DNA of 64,000 bases from Terfezia claveryi (lineage: Eukaryota; Ascomycota; Pezizomycetes; Pezizales; Pezizaceae). Position 1 is the first letter of the stretch, and every line of letters begins with the position of its first letter. Location of the stretch: contig WHUX01000002.1 in the NCBI GenBank assembly GCA_015179025.1, forward strand, positions 620,001 through 684,000, written 5' to 3'. A program made the translations under genes and the position numbers. The notes beneath the pieces are model-generated. The model did no database searches, had not been told where the DNA came from, and worked only from the letters and a program-made list of their open reading frames with translations. This document shows, piece by piece, positions 13,440 to 25,309 of this stretch.

Positions 13440-16400
13440 TCACATGGCCTTGTTTCCCAGGCCTCGTAGAGATTTTCCCACCTCGGGCTTCAAAGTAGGA
13501 TTGTTGAGAGTGCTCTCTAGTCGTGACAGGCCTACATTTGAGCCGTTTGCCGCCAACCTCCGTGCCAAATCCACAAAATCCCGGGTCATTTCGTCACGAG
13601 GAGAGCCATTAACATGGATGGCTTCGTAAAAGCCAAAAAGTATTTCCAAGCTCAGACCACCGGTTGTGGGCGCATCATCCAAGGCAAATGATTTGAAATC
13701 CTCATACATCTTCCTATTAAATTGATTGAGGAGAAAGTGGCTCCAGAACCGGCACAAAATAGTTATCTTGGCTGCGTCCGGATCACCCTCTAGTCTTTTT
13801 TGTAGCGAGTAGGTTTGTATCTTGGTGTATTCCTCGTGCTCATGCTTATAGAGATTAGGGTCTTCAGGGTCCTGATCCAAAGTCCAGCCTACTCCATGGT
13901 GGGAAAGGCGACCGGAGCGCGAGCTACATTGGCAAGACTCAGTTCCATCATCACTATTGCAAGTGCTGTGAACAAAAGGAAGTGTCAGATGAGAATATAA
14001 TGAAATAGAGAAATAATATTACCTTGATATTTCACCGTTAAAGGCAGGGGAGCCCCCAGGAGATGTTGTGCTGTTTAGGAGTGATTTCTTATATACAATA
14101 ATGATATGCCCAATCTGTTCGTCTGGGAAATCCGTGGCCTGGGCTTCAGTTTGAGGAACTGGAGATGCTGGAGTAAACCCGCTTGGCATTGTGAATTCAG
14201 CAGCGTCCGCGGACAGTTGTGAGTGTCTTCTTTGGACTCCATTTGTTTCAGAATCAGTAGCAGTGGCAGCGGGGATCCCATTAAGCACAAGCGGCGCTGA
14301 CTGGACACCTGACTGAAGGCTATTCAGGGACGGTTTTTGATGCAATGCAGGCTGGAAGGGTCGGGCTGCGGCGGACATTTGCGAACGACTAGATTCACTA
14401 TGCTGAGCACTTTCTGGCGCTGGCTCCTCCTTCGCTGCAGCTGCTTCCATATCTTCTCTCTGCTGAACCTCGGGAGCCCTGTCCTCCTTGGACAAAACAA
14501 ATGGCTGGAAGTTATGTTTCTTCCGTACCTGATACCCATCAGCAGCCAACTGCACTTCGATATCACTTGAGTTTGCACAGGCGTCCCTTAGAAGATACAT
14601 ATTGTGTGTTTGTTTTTGAATCAAGCTGAACTTTGCGAAAATACCGAGGTTAATCCAACCATTCGAATCCATTTGCTTTCTTAACCAGATGTCCCGACAT
14701 AAATTATCTACGGAGAAGTAGTAATTCCTACGTAAATCAGCATTTTGACTCAGAGCTAAATAATAGAAATGATTGAGCATACATTTGTGTTGCCACATTC
14801 TCCAATAGGTTAGCATAATAAACGTGAGCGTTAGGGCCGTGGGGGTAATCCCTGTGAGCTAATGGATCATCCGGTATGGGGGCGCTGCTGCCATTGTTCA
14901 TATTCATCGACGACAGGCTGTTCATAGGGTTGTTCATGGTATTCATGGGATTCATAGGATTTATGGGATTAATGGGATTTGTGGGATTCGTGGGATTCGT
15001 AGGATTCGTGTATTCATAATATCCTGGATATGGTTGTGGAATTTGTTGATTTTGGAACGCTCCCGGCTGGTAGGATTGGTGATGACCCCGAGAAGATGTC
15101 GAATGGCCGCGAGACCCTCGCCCGTAACCTCTGTATGATTGGGTATGTGGTGGATATTGTCCCTGATTATGGTGTGGATGATATGCCTGATTTGGAATAG
15201 AGTTCGAGTGAGAACCGTGAGGGTGCGAGGTATTATAGTGATTTCCACGCACTCTATAACCTCCACGAGCGCTTATAGAACCCCGTTCGGACCGGCCTTG
15301 ATGGTATCCTTCCATTTGTGTATTTGGACTCTCTGCTTTCCGGTAGCCCTGGCCGTTTGGGGCACTGAGAGTATGGCTGTGTATCCGCTCAGTCCTCTCT
15401 GGGTATTGTGGTGGTATTACTCCTTGACCTATGAAAGCGCCATCATCTTCTGATTGCTGTGCTGCATTTGGTAACTCTTGTCGCACTTCCTCTGGCTGAG
15501 AGGGTGTTCTAGATGCTGCCTCTGCCGTATCCTCGGAGACGACACTAGAAACCTTACTAGCTACAGATTGTGGTGATTCCCGATTCTCCTGAGGTGGATT
15601 CACTAGTGACTCAGCCTTTCTTTGTGAATTGCTCCCTATGCTTCCGGTACGTCTCCCTCCTCTAGAGCCGCCCTGGTAGCTACCTCTGGCACCAAGCCCA
15701 TTACCACGACCACTGGTACGGCCACGGTCCTCTACGCTTTGTGGCAATGAGTTGGTTCCAACCGTCTTCTCAGACTTATCATTCCTGTCTTGCCTACCCT
15801 CGGCTACTCCCAAGGATGGATTCCCGCCACGCCCCGTTGTGCTGCCTCGACTTCCTCTTCCTCCTCTACCATTTTTGGTTGGTAAAGGAGAGTTGTGCAC
15901 TATAGTGGGAGTAAACGGCGCAGGGACGAATTTGGTAGGGCCTGAAGAGCGAACCACAGTCGACTTTTCTTTCTCTTTTTCTGCCTGCAAACGTTCTTTC
16001 TCTTTCTTCTCCTCATCTTGGGCAGTCTCAGGTGTTGGCCACGATGTGGCATCCCCCAGTGACGGAGGCAGTTCGGCCACGGCCGTCTCCTTTTCTGCAC
16101 TAGACTTGGTGACATGCCTACTAGGCTTTCCATGCCGTATGTTGCCTGTTCATTATGCTTAGATAACTAAGTTTACCAAAATTGAGGATTCTTTACTCAC
16201 CATCTTCCTTCGCCGGATAGCCGTTCACTCTACCTACATCGGCACTCTTTTTCCTATCCCGCCCATCTTTGGCTGCATCCTTTCGGTCATGTGCCCCACC
16301 CTCCCTAAATTTCTCAGTATCCCAGCTCCCAGCATCCGTCTGCTTACTGCCCCGTTTGCGGTCAGCATGTTTTGCTTCCGTTGACTTCTCTGCTGCTTTT

Positions 16401-16954
16401 GATGAGACAGGCTTGCTCGCTGTTACTGGAGGAGTCACAGGTGTTGGGACAGGCTGTTTCGTCTTTGCTTTAAATTCTTCAGCTCGAATATTCCATATAT
16501 TCACCGGTGGTGGTGGAGCAAGGACTAGCTTTTCTCTGGCAGGTTCCCCGGAAGCTGGTTGCTTATTGATATCACTCCTATCCCATTCAGTCTTTGACCC
16601 TTTCTCGCCAGAGGAACTCTTCTGGTCATTCGATGACTTCTGATCAAGACTGTTGGGGAATGGTGACGACTCGCCACTGGCTGCAGTAGCAGTGTTATTT
16701 ACAGCGTTCAGGGAGGCGTTGCTAGCCTTTTGTTTTGGTGTACTTATGGCCTCGGTGGTTGTTATTGAGGTCTGGCTTTTTGTGTTGTCACCTGATATGC
16801 CATTGGGTGTGCTTGCCCCTGAATTGCCCATTTGAGGTGTTGTTTGGGATGTGTTTGGTGTTGTTGTTGGTTTTGGTGAATGTTTTCCAGACGCTGCTGC
16901 TGCGTATGAAAACGTACCCTCTGATGATTTAGAAGGCACAGAGAGTGTCGACAT
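13440..16954 (-). CDS. LARP1-like La-motif RNA-binding protein
   Basis: Four exons on the minus strand (16954-16201, 16094-14783, 14727-14023, 13965-13440) join in phase to about 1098 codons. Residues 1-680 are low-complexity: Ser/Thr/Pro-rich at the start, then RGG/GRG-rich, His/Tyr/Gln-rich and an Asn-Pro-Thr/Met repeat (DNA 14900-15010). The La motif follows the second intron, with YYFSVDNLCRDIWLRKQMD and a GWINLGIFAKF-like stretch. The last exon carries a DM15-type region (LCRFWSHFLLNQFNRKMYEDF, then LEILFGFYEA), characteristic of LARP1. No RRM is seen, which argues against genuine La protein. Known role of the family: binding mRNA 5' ends and poly(A), and controlling translation of ribosomal-protein mRNAs downstream of TORC1. 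Yeast Slf1/Sro9 share the La motif but lack DM15. The start is the first ATG, followed by the FSYAAAASGK segment usual in fungal members. Introns are 55-106 bases. Confidence 0.88.
14900..15015 (-). repeat. in-frame 9-bp tandem repeat (Asn-Pro-Thr/Ile/Met)
   Basis: The plus strand shows successive GGATTCGTG / GGATTTATG / GGATTAATG-like 9-base units. On the coding strand these give a run of Asn-Pro-Thr, Asn-Pro-Ile and Asn-Pro-Met triplets just before the La motif. Unit length is a multiple of three, so copy number can vary without breaking the frame. Confidence 0.75.
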
Positions 16955-19900
16955 GGTGCAAGTGATAGTGGAGCCTTTGACACAAGACCTGTGGTAATAT
17001 AGAATGTCCTATGAAATAAATCTCAAGTCTAAAGAAGCAGCCTCTATCGACTGTGGAAGAAAATTGACAATATAGGGAGGAATGGCCTTGCTTGAAGACC
17101 TTGTCAGTCTGCAAACGCCCGGTTTCACTGACGGAATAAACAAACTAGTGATTTTTCCGTTTCAGAATCTCCCCACAGTCAATCTTAAGTGGAGGGAGTA
17201 TATTTGAAGATGAAACCCCTGGTTCTGTGTGCAGAGTGAAATGAAGGAGCTAGAAGTGTCGTTTGCTCGGTGGAAGTTTTCTCAGAGTTGCTGTGGCCCC
17301 ACACAGCTGACCGTGCTAATATTCTCGATGTCGTCAATATGGCGGTAAATGCTGTTGAGAATGCGGGGTCGCTTGTTGATTTGATTCAACTGTAGGAAAT
17401 CAACAGGCGAAAGCTTCGTCACAAGACAAACAGCATGTAATACCCAGTCCCACGAAGTTGTCCACTGAGGCTAAAGTATACAAGAGAGAGCCAGTCAAGC
17501 GGATTGGGACCTTCGAGTGCCTTCGGTGCCTGCGAGCCCCGCAAGTAAATGATTCAGAGTGTATGTCGTCGTATAAGTGAGTGACCCGATACCATGGAAT
17601 TGAGATACGTTAGGAGTCGAATCCTTGAACACCGACACGCCAATCAGGGAAAAAAAAAGGAAATGGAGTCTTGGTAAGAGCTGGAGTTCTGGCGAAGTTA
17701 AATGGCGGGTATTGAAGGTTTGGGGATGAGGCTCGGAGAAGGCCTTCCAAGTCGTGACTGCGGATTTTTAGATGGCGGCGGGTAGCGCGTTCACACTGCA
17801 CCCTAGGCCTAAAAACCTCTTGCTCTCACGAGTATGTCTGGACGAGGCAATAGTGAGCTGAAATCTGAGAGGGCACTCAGCATTCGACAGGACGCCCCGT
17901 TGCGAGTAGCTCAGCGCCGGGAAAGAGAAGTGATCGTGAGGGGGAAGACGTGACAAACGGTAGGATCGTAATGGAGTGAAGGATAACGTTCCCAGGACCA
18001 GAACGGGGCCCAGTCCGCAGGATGACAGAACGAGTGAGGGGCAGAAGTCGGTTTGCAGGACTCTGCTGCGGGAAAAAAAAAATACGTTTATGGATGGAGG
18101 GGTCGACTTTTTTTTCGCTACGGCAAAACCAGTTGAAGTACTCAAACCTCAACCTCAACCTCACGATCAAATAGGCCAGACGCCGAATGGGATAAATGAA
18201 GAATCACCTGCCAGAATCCAACCTGTTGGTACAAATTAAAGCTTTGGATCCTTATGAAAGTTCCAGTAGTCAAAGTATCAAAGCGTGAGACGTAAACATA
18301 CAGGTTTTCTATTCCATAGCGCGAAAGCTTTTAATGACGCTCTGCCTTTATTCTGATATTGTCATCACAGGTTTCGAGTCTCACGCTTACCTGTGATATG
18401 TCGGTTTCCTCATGTGTATTCCCTCAGCTTCATGGGCACGGGATTAGTAGACTCAATCATGTCACTACTCTAACAAACGATTGATGACCATATACACATC
18501 ATATACAGATGCACGTGGATGATGTTGCACGGGCAGAGGAACATCCACCTATACTATACTACCCAGTACGTACCCGTCCCGGCCGAGTTCGGGCCGTACA
18601 ACGAATCAAGAGGTCCTTCATCTACAATGACTATAAGATGAAGCGATTACAAATACGTTAATACATATTGGCTAATTCCCATTACGGACGATGACTTCTT
18701 GTATGTGTTATTCTCCAGAACCTCGGTCACAATTAGTAATATAAGTACATCGTAAATATGATATCGATTGTAACATTTGTAACATGCGGGCATGTTAACA
18801 TACTTGAAGGTCCCGTGATAGAGACATACAAATATCAACCCCATCCCGCAGGTAAGGTAAACATCCCAATTTTCAAAACGCCCAGCGCAAGCAGTCGCAG
18901 TGTCGCATTCAGGCACGCCCGATCACAATTCATAAAAAATCGAATGTAAGTGTAACTAATATAAGTTGCCTGCATGCCTCTGATGAGCATCACAACGAGC
19001 CATCCGGGCCTCTAGGTAACTACATACACTTCAATTCCCCAGGATCACGCCCTATTGCCAATTTTCAAAGCATCCCAGCACTTGAACCAACATTTCAAAC
19101 TTGACGCCGCCGCCGGCGGAGAGCACGGACTCCCATGAAGTTGTATAGGTATCGTATGTACTCCACAATTAACCATCGCTGCAACTTAACTGCACAACAT
19201 TCCATCTTCCCCACAATCCACTAGCCTCACGACGCGACGTCGTCATCGGCTAGCGTGATGAGCTTGAATCACAATCGCGATGCCTTCCCTTCCAGCCTAC
19301 AATAAAATTAGACATTTGACTGACAAACGTGTGATAATTGAGTTTTCAAATGAAAACGTCATTCCGTAGAATACTCTGAGCTCATGAGATAACATGATAA
19401 CATGAAATGTAAATTTCCAGCCGTTAAACTTTGCATTTATCATAACGGAAATCCAACCACACTAACGGAAACGTACGTTGTCTCGGCACCGGATGTGTTA
19501 ACCAGACTACGGATGTGTGTAGTCTCGGCACCCACCCGGAGGGGTATTTAAATTTCTGGGCAGCCGCACACCACCGATACGATAGACGCGCGAATCCCAA
19601 TCGCCATTGTAACCCTAGACCTTCCCGAGCTCATTCATGGGCCAGTAAAATGCCAACGAACCTTGTACTCGGCCCTTGTGTTGTTCTCTTTGGAGAAAAT
19701 CCCTTGTTCAATTTTGTATTTTCCTTTGTAGGAGTTATGGTTTATTCATCTGTATTCGAGTTATGTAATAGTTGCGGTTAGGGCCACAGTGTAAATTAGT
19801 ACGCGGTTAACGCATCTTTTCGAATCACCCCTGAAATTCAATTGGTGACCTCATGAGCTCAGTTTCAATGACCAATGACCTATCGCCCCAATCGCACCTG

Positions 19901-20219
19901 CAATTCATATCTAGGCTCATGCAGCATAGAGAATACACATGGAGCACCTACCTAGCCATTGGAATTCCTGGTTCATGCGGAGAAACATTCTCCTTATCCG
20001 AGATATTGAGCCTCCAACCGGTCTGGGCCTACTTCATGGCTATTCACAAGCTTCCGCGGCACTGGCCCTGCATGACTAAGTTGCCCCAGCCAACAAATAT
20101 AGAATCAAATGGGTGTGCCTAACTTTGGCCGAGGCGGGTTTTGCGTTGTCTCGTAAAAAAAAAAGCGTTTGTAAATTTCTGTATGTGTTAGTCTCGAGCT
20201 ATATATGTAAGGGCTGCGG

Positions 20220-20267
20220 TAGTCTGGTTGCACTACCCCTTCTGGAGGGGGTAGTGCAACCCGACTA
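20220..20267. repeat. family A complete foldback element
   Basis: TAGTCTGGTTGCACTACCCC (20220-20239) faces GGGGTAGTGCAACCCGACTA, ending at 20267. The 20-base arms differ at one position, with only about 8 bases between them. The whole 48-base unit is a near-perfect hairpin bordered by TA on both sides. It is the best-preserved copy of this family in the window. Confidence 0.75.
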
Positions 20268-20294
20268 GCCTTAGAGATGGTGCTACCTTTAGCA

Positions 20295-20359
20295 TAGTCT
20301 GGTTGCCATCCCAGCCTTATTGCACTATCCCTCTGGCGAGGAGTAGTGCAACCTGATCC
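20295..20359. repeat. family A second, diverged foldback
   Basis: Starts with an exact TAGTCTGGTTG (20295-20305). An inner hairpin TTGCACTA (20320-20327) / TAGTGCAA (20344-20351) follows, then CCTGATCC. It is a relative of the adjacent foldback, 27 bases away, with an interruption in the left arm and a decayed right end. Confidence 0.6.
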
Positions 20360-21089
20360 CATCTACCTTAGTTCTCCCGCTAGTCAATTTATTGTTTGCA
20401 GGCCAATTAGATGGATTCTTAATGTATATCTTGTTATTAAGCCATATAAACAGCCGGGAACATGCAACATGACATGTCCTAGAAGATTGGAAAGACTTAC
20501 CCTTAACATTAGAGGTTACTTACCTGTACCTCTTTGCTCTATGTGGCCATGCTTATATTACAATTCTTGTGCAGCCATGATGATGTGCCTGTACTTGCAT
20601 CTCGATGAGTACCTGTGCCTGCCTGCCTATTCAAGTAGTCCGCCATTTCGGGAAGTCCACGCCAAGACTCAATTTCAAAAGTATTATGTATTCTAAAGGA
20701 CAATCGTCATGCCACAGAGCTCGAGCCTTACAACTGACCCAAGCTAGTTCATAAGAGTCCCCAGTATCCATCCACAATTGGCATAGGTAGCCTCACTTCT
20801 CCGTTCAAAGCGGCAGTGGGCTAGTGTATATCATGTTGATTCGACCTTGGGACTAGTCTCAGGAGATATAGAAGCTTCAAGTACGTGTTTAGAAGGATAA
20901 CCATAACCATTGGTCAATATAACCATTGGTCAATATAATGTCATCGAATAAGAATCCACATATGCAAGATATTCAAACAGGTCGCCAGCCGAAAAAAAAG
21001 GTCTTCATAATTGCCAATAACGCCCATGCCTCATGCCTACAATGAACATTGGCCAGCTCAACGGTTACCTGTTTTCTCCAGCATCTGCG

Positions 21090-22010
21090 TCAGCCCTGCA
21101 TCCAGGTTGCCGCCCGCCGTGCGCCCATGGAAGACACCATTCGCAAGCCTAGAAGAATCGTCAGGCCTGGACTCTCCGGTAAGTTCTTGATTGGGAAATA
21201 CCTTGCGAGCCCATTGGAAAATAAGAAACGAGATACCATAACAGGGCGCCCAATTGCCCAATCGCGGCTGCCAGCGTCAGAATTGTTGATTGTAGCTGCA
21301 CCACATTAGTTCTAATGTTTACTCATGTGCATTCCGCACAGTACGTACTCCCAGTGAGAAATATAACGTTAATATAATAGATCCAAAGTACGCTGCAGTG
21401 AAAGGAAGTCGAGGACCAGATAGGAGGTGTGCTCCATATGTCCTAGGCCCTTGAAGAATCGCCCACGAGGTCAGGAACAAAATGGAGCCAAAAGTCCATC
21501 TGTGCACAGCTAAAATTAGCACTCTTGTCAGCATACAACAACGATCACACTTACAGAACAGCAAATTTCCTGGGTTTGAGAGAAAGAACCGGAAATAACA
21601 TAAAACATATGACAAAGCATGCTAAAGCACCAAGATTGCAGACTGCAAATCCTAAAATTCGATCCCAGCGGCTCACTATATACTCCGGGATGGTTCACCA
21701 ATCAGCGAAACATGCTCTTAGCGTTACGTTGAAAAGATCTGCCTTGACAGCTATGCCTATATGCCCCTGCATTCCAGTCTTCCTACTTCACCAGAGCACG
21801 AACAAACTCACATGCTAGAAAACCCTCGTCCGCTGGAGGTGGGGGAGAATCAGAATTTGATACTGGAAGGCGAACATAACCGCTATTGCCAAACGGATTC
21901 AATGATGACAACTTCGAAAGGAATGGCGATGACGCAGTGGTCACAGGAGTCTCGGCTCGCCGAGACCACCCCAACGAGTTCATTTGTGACCTAAAGGATT
22001 CCGATGCCAT
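21090..22010 (-). CDS. SFT2: Sft2-type Golgi vesicle transport membrane protein
   Basis: Five short exons on the minus strand (22010-21812, 21675-21555, 21499-21349, 21295-21202, 21148-21090) join in phase to 207 codons. The protein begins MASESFRSQMNSLGWSRR, then a Ser/Pro-rich cytosolic tail with LNPFGNSGYVRLP. The junction restores FLALSRWDRIL, typical of fungal Sft2. Four hydrophobic segments follow (about residues 73-94, 104-124, 138-157, 159-184), including LPFTAAYFGSIILTLYFSLG and LLWYLVSYFPMGSQ, and a short basic tail. Sft2 acts with Got1 in fusion of endosome-derived vesicles with the late Golgi. Every junction is supported by phase and by resemblance to the family. No exon exceeds 200 bases, so the gene is easy to miss. 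The plus-strand open frames over this stretch are shadows. Confidence 0.9.
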
Positions 22011-25000
22011 GGGTGCAACAGATGAGACTGCGGAAGCTGTTGAATGGCTGAAAGATTGGTTGATGCAGATGGGTGTGGTAGAATATCTAGGTCTCGGTGA
22101 TGCGTGTGCTGTGTCGTTTCTAACCGGGGGGTGGGATGTCTCGGAACTTCTGTCCAGATCTGAGGCCGGGAGAACGTGGATGATCTTCTACTAGTGTTTC
22201 TGTCTGTGGTTAAAAGTATACTTGTAATATGTGTGAGCTGATACGGAGAAAAGTTGGGATGTGATGATGCTTGGCGGTGTGCTCACTTGGCGGAAGCCCG
22301 TTGCCCACTTGGGATTAACCATCACAATTGCACAATTGTAACATTTCTTATCACTCTACTCTGCATGCATGCATATACATAGTACTCAAAAATCTTCACT
22401 GATCACTGCCCTGCACAGCGTATGGTAGCTATAGCGAGTTATACCCATAATCATAACAAAGAGCCTCTGAGGGGAAAGTCGCCTGCAGAATGTTGTACAC
22501 ATGCTGTGCAAAATTGCTTGCGGGGTGCCTGAGTGTGCGAATTCAGCGGCATCAGAAGCAAGTTCTCAATTTCTCCCTTGCACTTCCTTCTTTCCCCCAC
22601 TCCTTCGGTACCATGCCAAATGGAGCAAGTAGATCGTGATATCGAAGGCGAGAGTAAAGTAAGGTGGGGGTAGAGTGGAAGATGGGAAGCCCTTCCTCTT
22701 CAACTTCGGCTTACATTGCGCACCTAGGTAGAATACGTGATAGTGGCATTGGCCTGCATGGAAAATGCGGAGGCGGACGTACTACAATTAGAGGCACCAC
22801 TCGATCTCGACGACAGAATGTGGAGGCCCAAACATAAGACTACTCGGTTTTGGCCCCCATATCTCAAATGGTGTCATCGAGAGGAGTTGCAGGTTAGCGG
22901 AGGGCCGGTCGACGAATCTGCCTGTATCACTGCACTGTGCTCTTTTAATATCAGAAATTGTACGTACATGGGGTATTTGTGAATTAGGAAATTACCTGGA
23001 CAGTTGGTGGCCTACTCAATGGCAGAAACTCAAGATGCTAACCCTTTTGAAGGTTAGAACCGTGCTCCGAATGCACTGCAGCTCCTATAACAACCGGTAA
23101 TTCTTTTCAAGAAAAATTCCCAACAGACCCCGCAATGCGCGAAGCAGCCCGGTCGCTGAATGTAAGATGTGATGTACTTGGGTGGTACCGGGCCGTGGGT
23201 CAGCATCCTGCGGAAGGATTGATATATTACGAATGTAATAAATATCATGACAGCTAACCACAGACCTATAAAGCGATTTCTCACAAAAGGCTCCAGGATG
23301 CTTAAGGATTCTGGGGATGTACTTGTACAGCACGAAATATGTGCAATGAAAAGTAAACTGTGGCTGTAAAGAGCACTGGGTATTTTGTCTTGGCAGCACA
23401 ACCTACATTCCTTGTGGTGGGGAACTGGGTACTATGGTTTTATCCATGTCAACCACGGTATTATTATTGTCAATCACTCCTCCTACGGATCGATTTGTCA
23501 GTAGATTCTCACTGCGGTACTGTTCAAAATCGTAGATCCGCCGTGTGGTGAAGCTGCTGCTATTGGAGATCTTCATCCGCATCCTGGCCTAAATTCACGA
23601 CGCAAATTGACGACCCGAGGCTTCAAGCTCCTCTGATAAAAACTGTAAAGGTCCCGTAGTCAGGTACGTGTACCATCATCACTGTGGCATAAGGAGCCCA
23701 TACACTGGCAGTACCTACACCCACGCACTACTTTAATATATATGCACCCTCGTTTCCTGGCTCTCGTTAGAAAACATCAACCAGTAATGGTTTGGTTGTT
23801 ACTTCACCTGTAGACACTTTCCCCTCTCAAATCAGCCATCTGGTAACATACTGTATATGTAGGGTATACCTCACCCGAGCATACTGTTGCTTCGCTCTAG
23901 TGCAGGAATTCAAAGTCCTACCAATATCCTCATATGCCCGGCCACCATGGGAATACGCGGGGCTAGCCGGTTAGAAAGTGCAGCGTAAAGTCTCGATCGT
24001 TGAGGCTTATTCCAAGAAGCACCCAGACTTGCCCTGGCCAACCCCGGCCACGTACGGATGGCAAGCGTAAGAGATACGATGCAGTGTATGTATGTAGATG
24101 CACGCCCAGTGGGAAGAAGAAAAAGGTTGAAAAAGAAAAAAGATTCCGCAGAGGCGAGTGTGCGGCTTAGGTATCCAGGTGTAGGAATGTCGTTTTGTGC
24201 TGCCGTAGAACCCCCACCACATGTTTTCTGTATCCTCGGGACCGTACCCTCCCAACGAGAACTAGTACCATCTCTTCTGCGACGGGCGGAGGGGAAGACT
24301 CGGAGCTGGAGACAAGAGACGAGGTGGAATTCGACGGGTGACTGGGGCCGGGGGGGTTTCACTGCGTTCCAGCAATCTACCCATCAACCACACCCAACCA
24401 CCCACACCCCAGCTCACGTCTCGCCCTGAGAAAAGGGTATGTAGGGGAGGGGGGCGGTGTGGATGGGGCAGCATCCTGCTAAGCTCCCATTCACACTGCG
24501 CCGGAATATATCGCTCTGTGATACACCCCTCAATCTTTCTCTCTGCATTTGCCCACCTACGCAGTCCCCTCCATCCCCACCCCTCCCACTCCTCCACACC
24601 CCTTCCAACCTCCCCCAGTCGCTTCCCTTCACTGCGTCATATTGCCCAGGGCTTCCGCGAGGCCATCGACTTAAGTACCCTCTCCACGCCCACTGACATT
24701 GGGCCCAAAGAAGGTTTGTCCGTTACAGCGATCAGATCGACAGAGAAAGAACAACGCCGCATTGCTCTCCAGACAGCTCCGCTACGTTCAAACTCGCCTA
24801 CTCAACTTTGAGAACACACGTTGTGCTCCGAGCTGCATCTGCTCTGTCCCCCTCGAGCACCGCTTCCCCGCTGCGTATTCTTCTTCTTCAGTCTGAGTTT
24901 CTTTTTAGTTTTATTGCAATCTAGCCTGGAACTTGAGCAGATCCACCCACGAAATCCAACTGGTGCAGCAGGAGGCGTTTACCCCCCCCCTACCCCCCAA

Positions 25001-25309
25001 ACCACCACCACCACCAAACAACTATCGGTCGCTGTGCCCTGGCTAGTGGAAGATCGCATTTCGACGGAGCTTCACCTCAGCTTGTCCAGCCCAATTGTCT
25101 GAAGCGCTCAAAATAAAATTCTATAAAGGCCGTTCGCCTCAGTTTCCGCATTCTTAGATTCCTTCAATATTTCTCCTTGTTGGAAGAGCCCCATAGGCAG
25201 TCCGTCTCAAGTTGAAACCCTCTGGGTGGAATCGTTGGTGGGTGGAAATTCCCCACAACTTAACGTATTTGGGGTTCTTGCAACTTCATCAGAAGACGCT
25301 GATTTAATA
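22011..25309. other. divergent intergenic region SFT2 / bHLH gene
   Basis: No supported gene between the two divergent genes. The right part (about 24360-25300) is strongly pyrimidine-rich on the plus strand, with C/T tracts near 24530-24640 and 24980-25020. That is typical of a fungal promoter and long 5' leader for the bHLH gene. A TATAAAG at 25122-25128 lies 182 bases before its ATG. Open frames at 22737-22982 and 23054-23401 are unrecognised. Confidence 0.5.
25122..25128 (+). promoter_or_regulatory. TATA-like box before the bHLH gene
   Basis: TATAAAG lies 182 bases upstream of the proposed ATG at 25310, next to a pyrimidine-rich tract. The position is plausible for a core promoter with a leader of about 150 bases, but transcription could also start further upstream. 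Confidence 0.3.

Larger units (their letters stand above)
16955..21089. other. intergenic: LARP1-like gene upstream region and repeat-bearing gap
   Basis: No supported gene. Bases 16955 to about 18150 are the upstream region and probably 5' leader of the LARP1-like gene. An 11-base inverted pair (AAGCGTGAGAC at 18281, GTCTCACGCTT at 18378) encloses 108 bases. A GTCTCGGCACC direct repeat with TTAACCAGACTAC lies near 19480-19530, and two foldback elements at 20220-20359. A 16-base duplication, ATAACCATTGGTCAAT, lies near 20902-20938. Confidence 0.5.

Noticed and set aside
21049..21309. 86-codon plus-strand open frame
   Set aside because: It is the antisense shadow of the last exons of SFT2.
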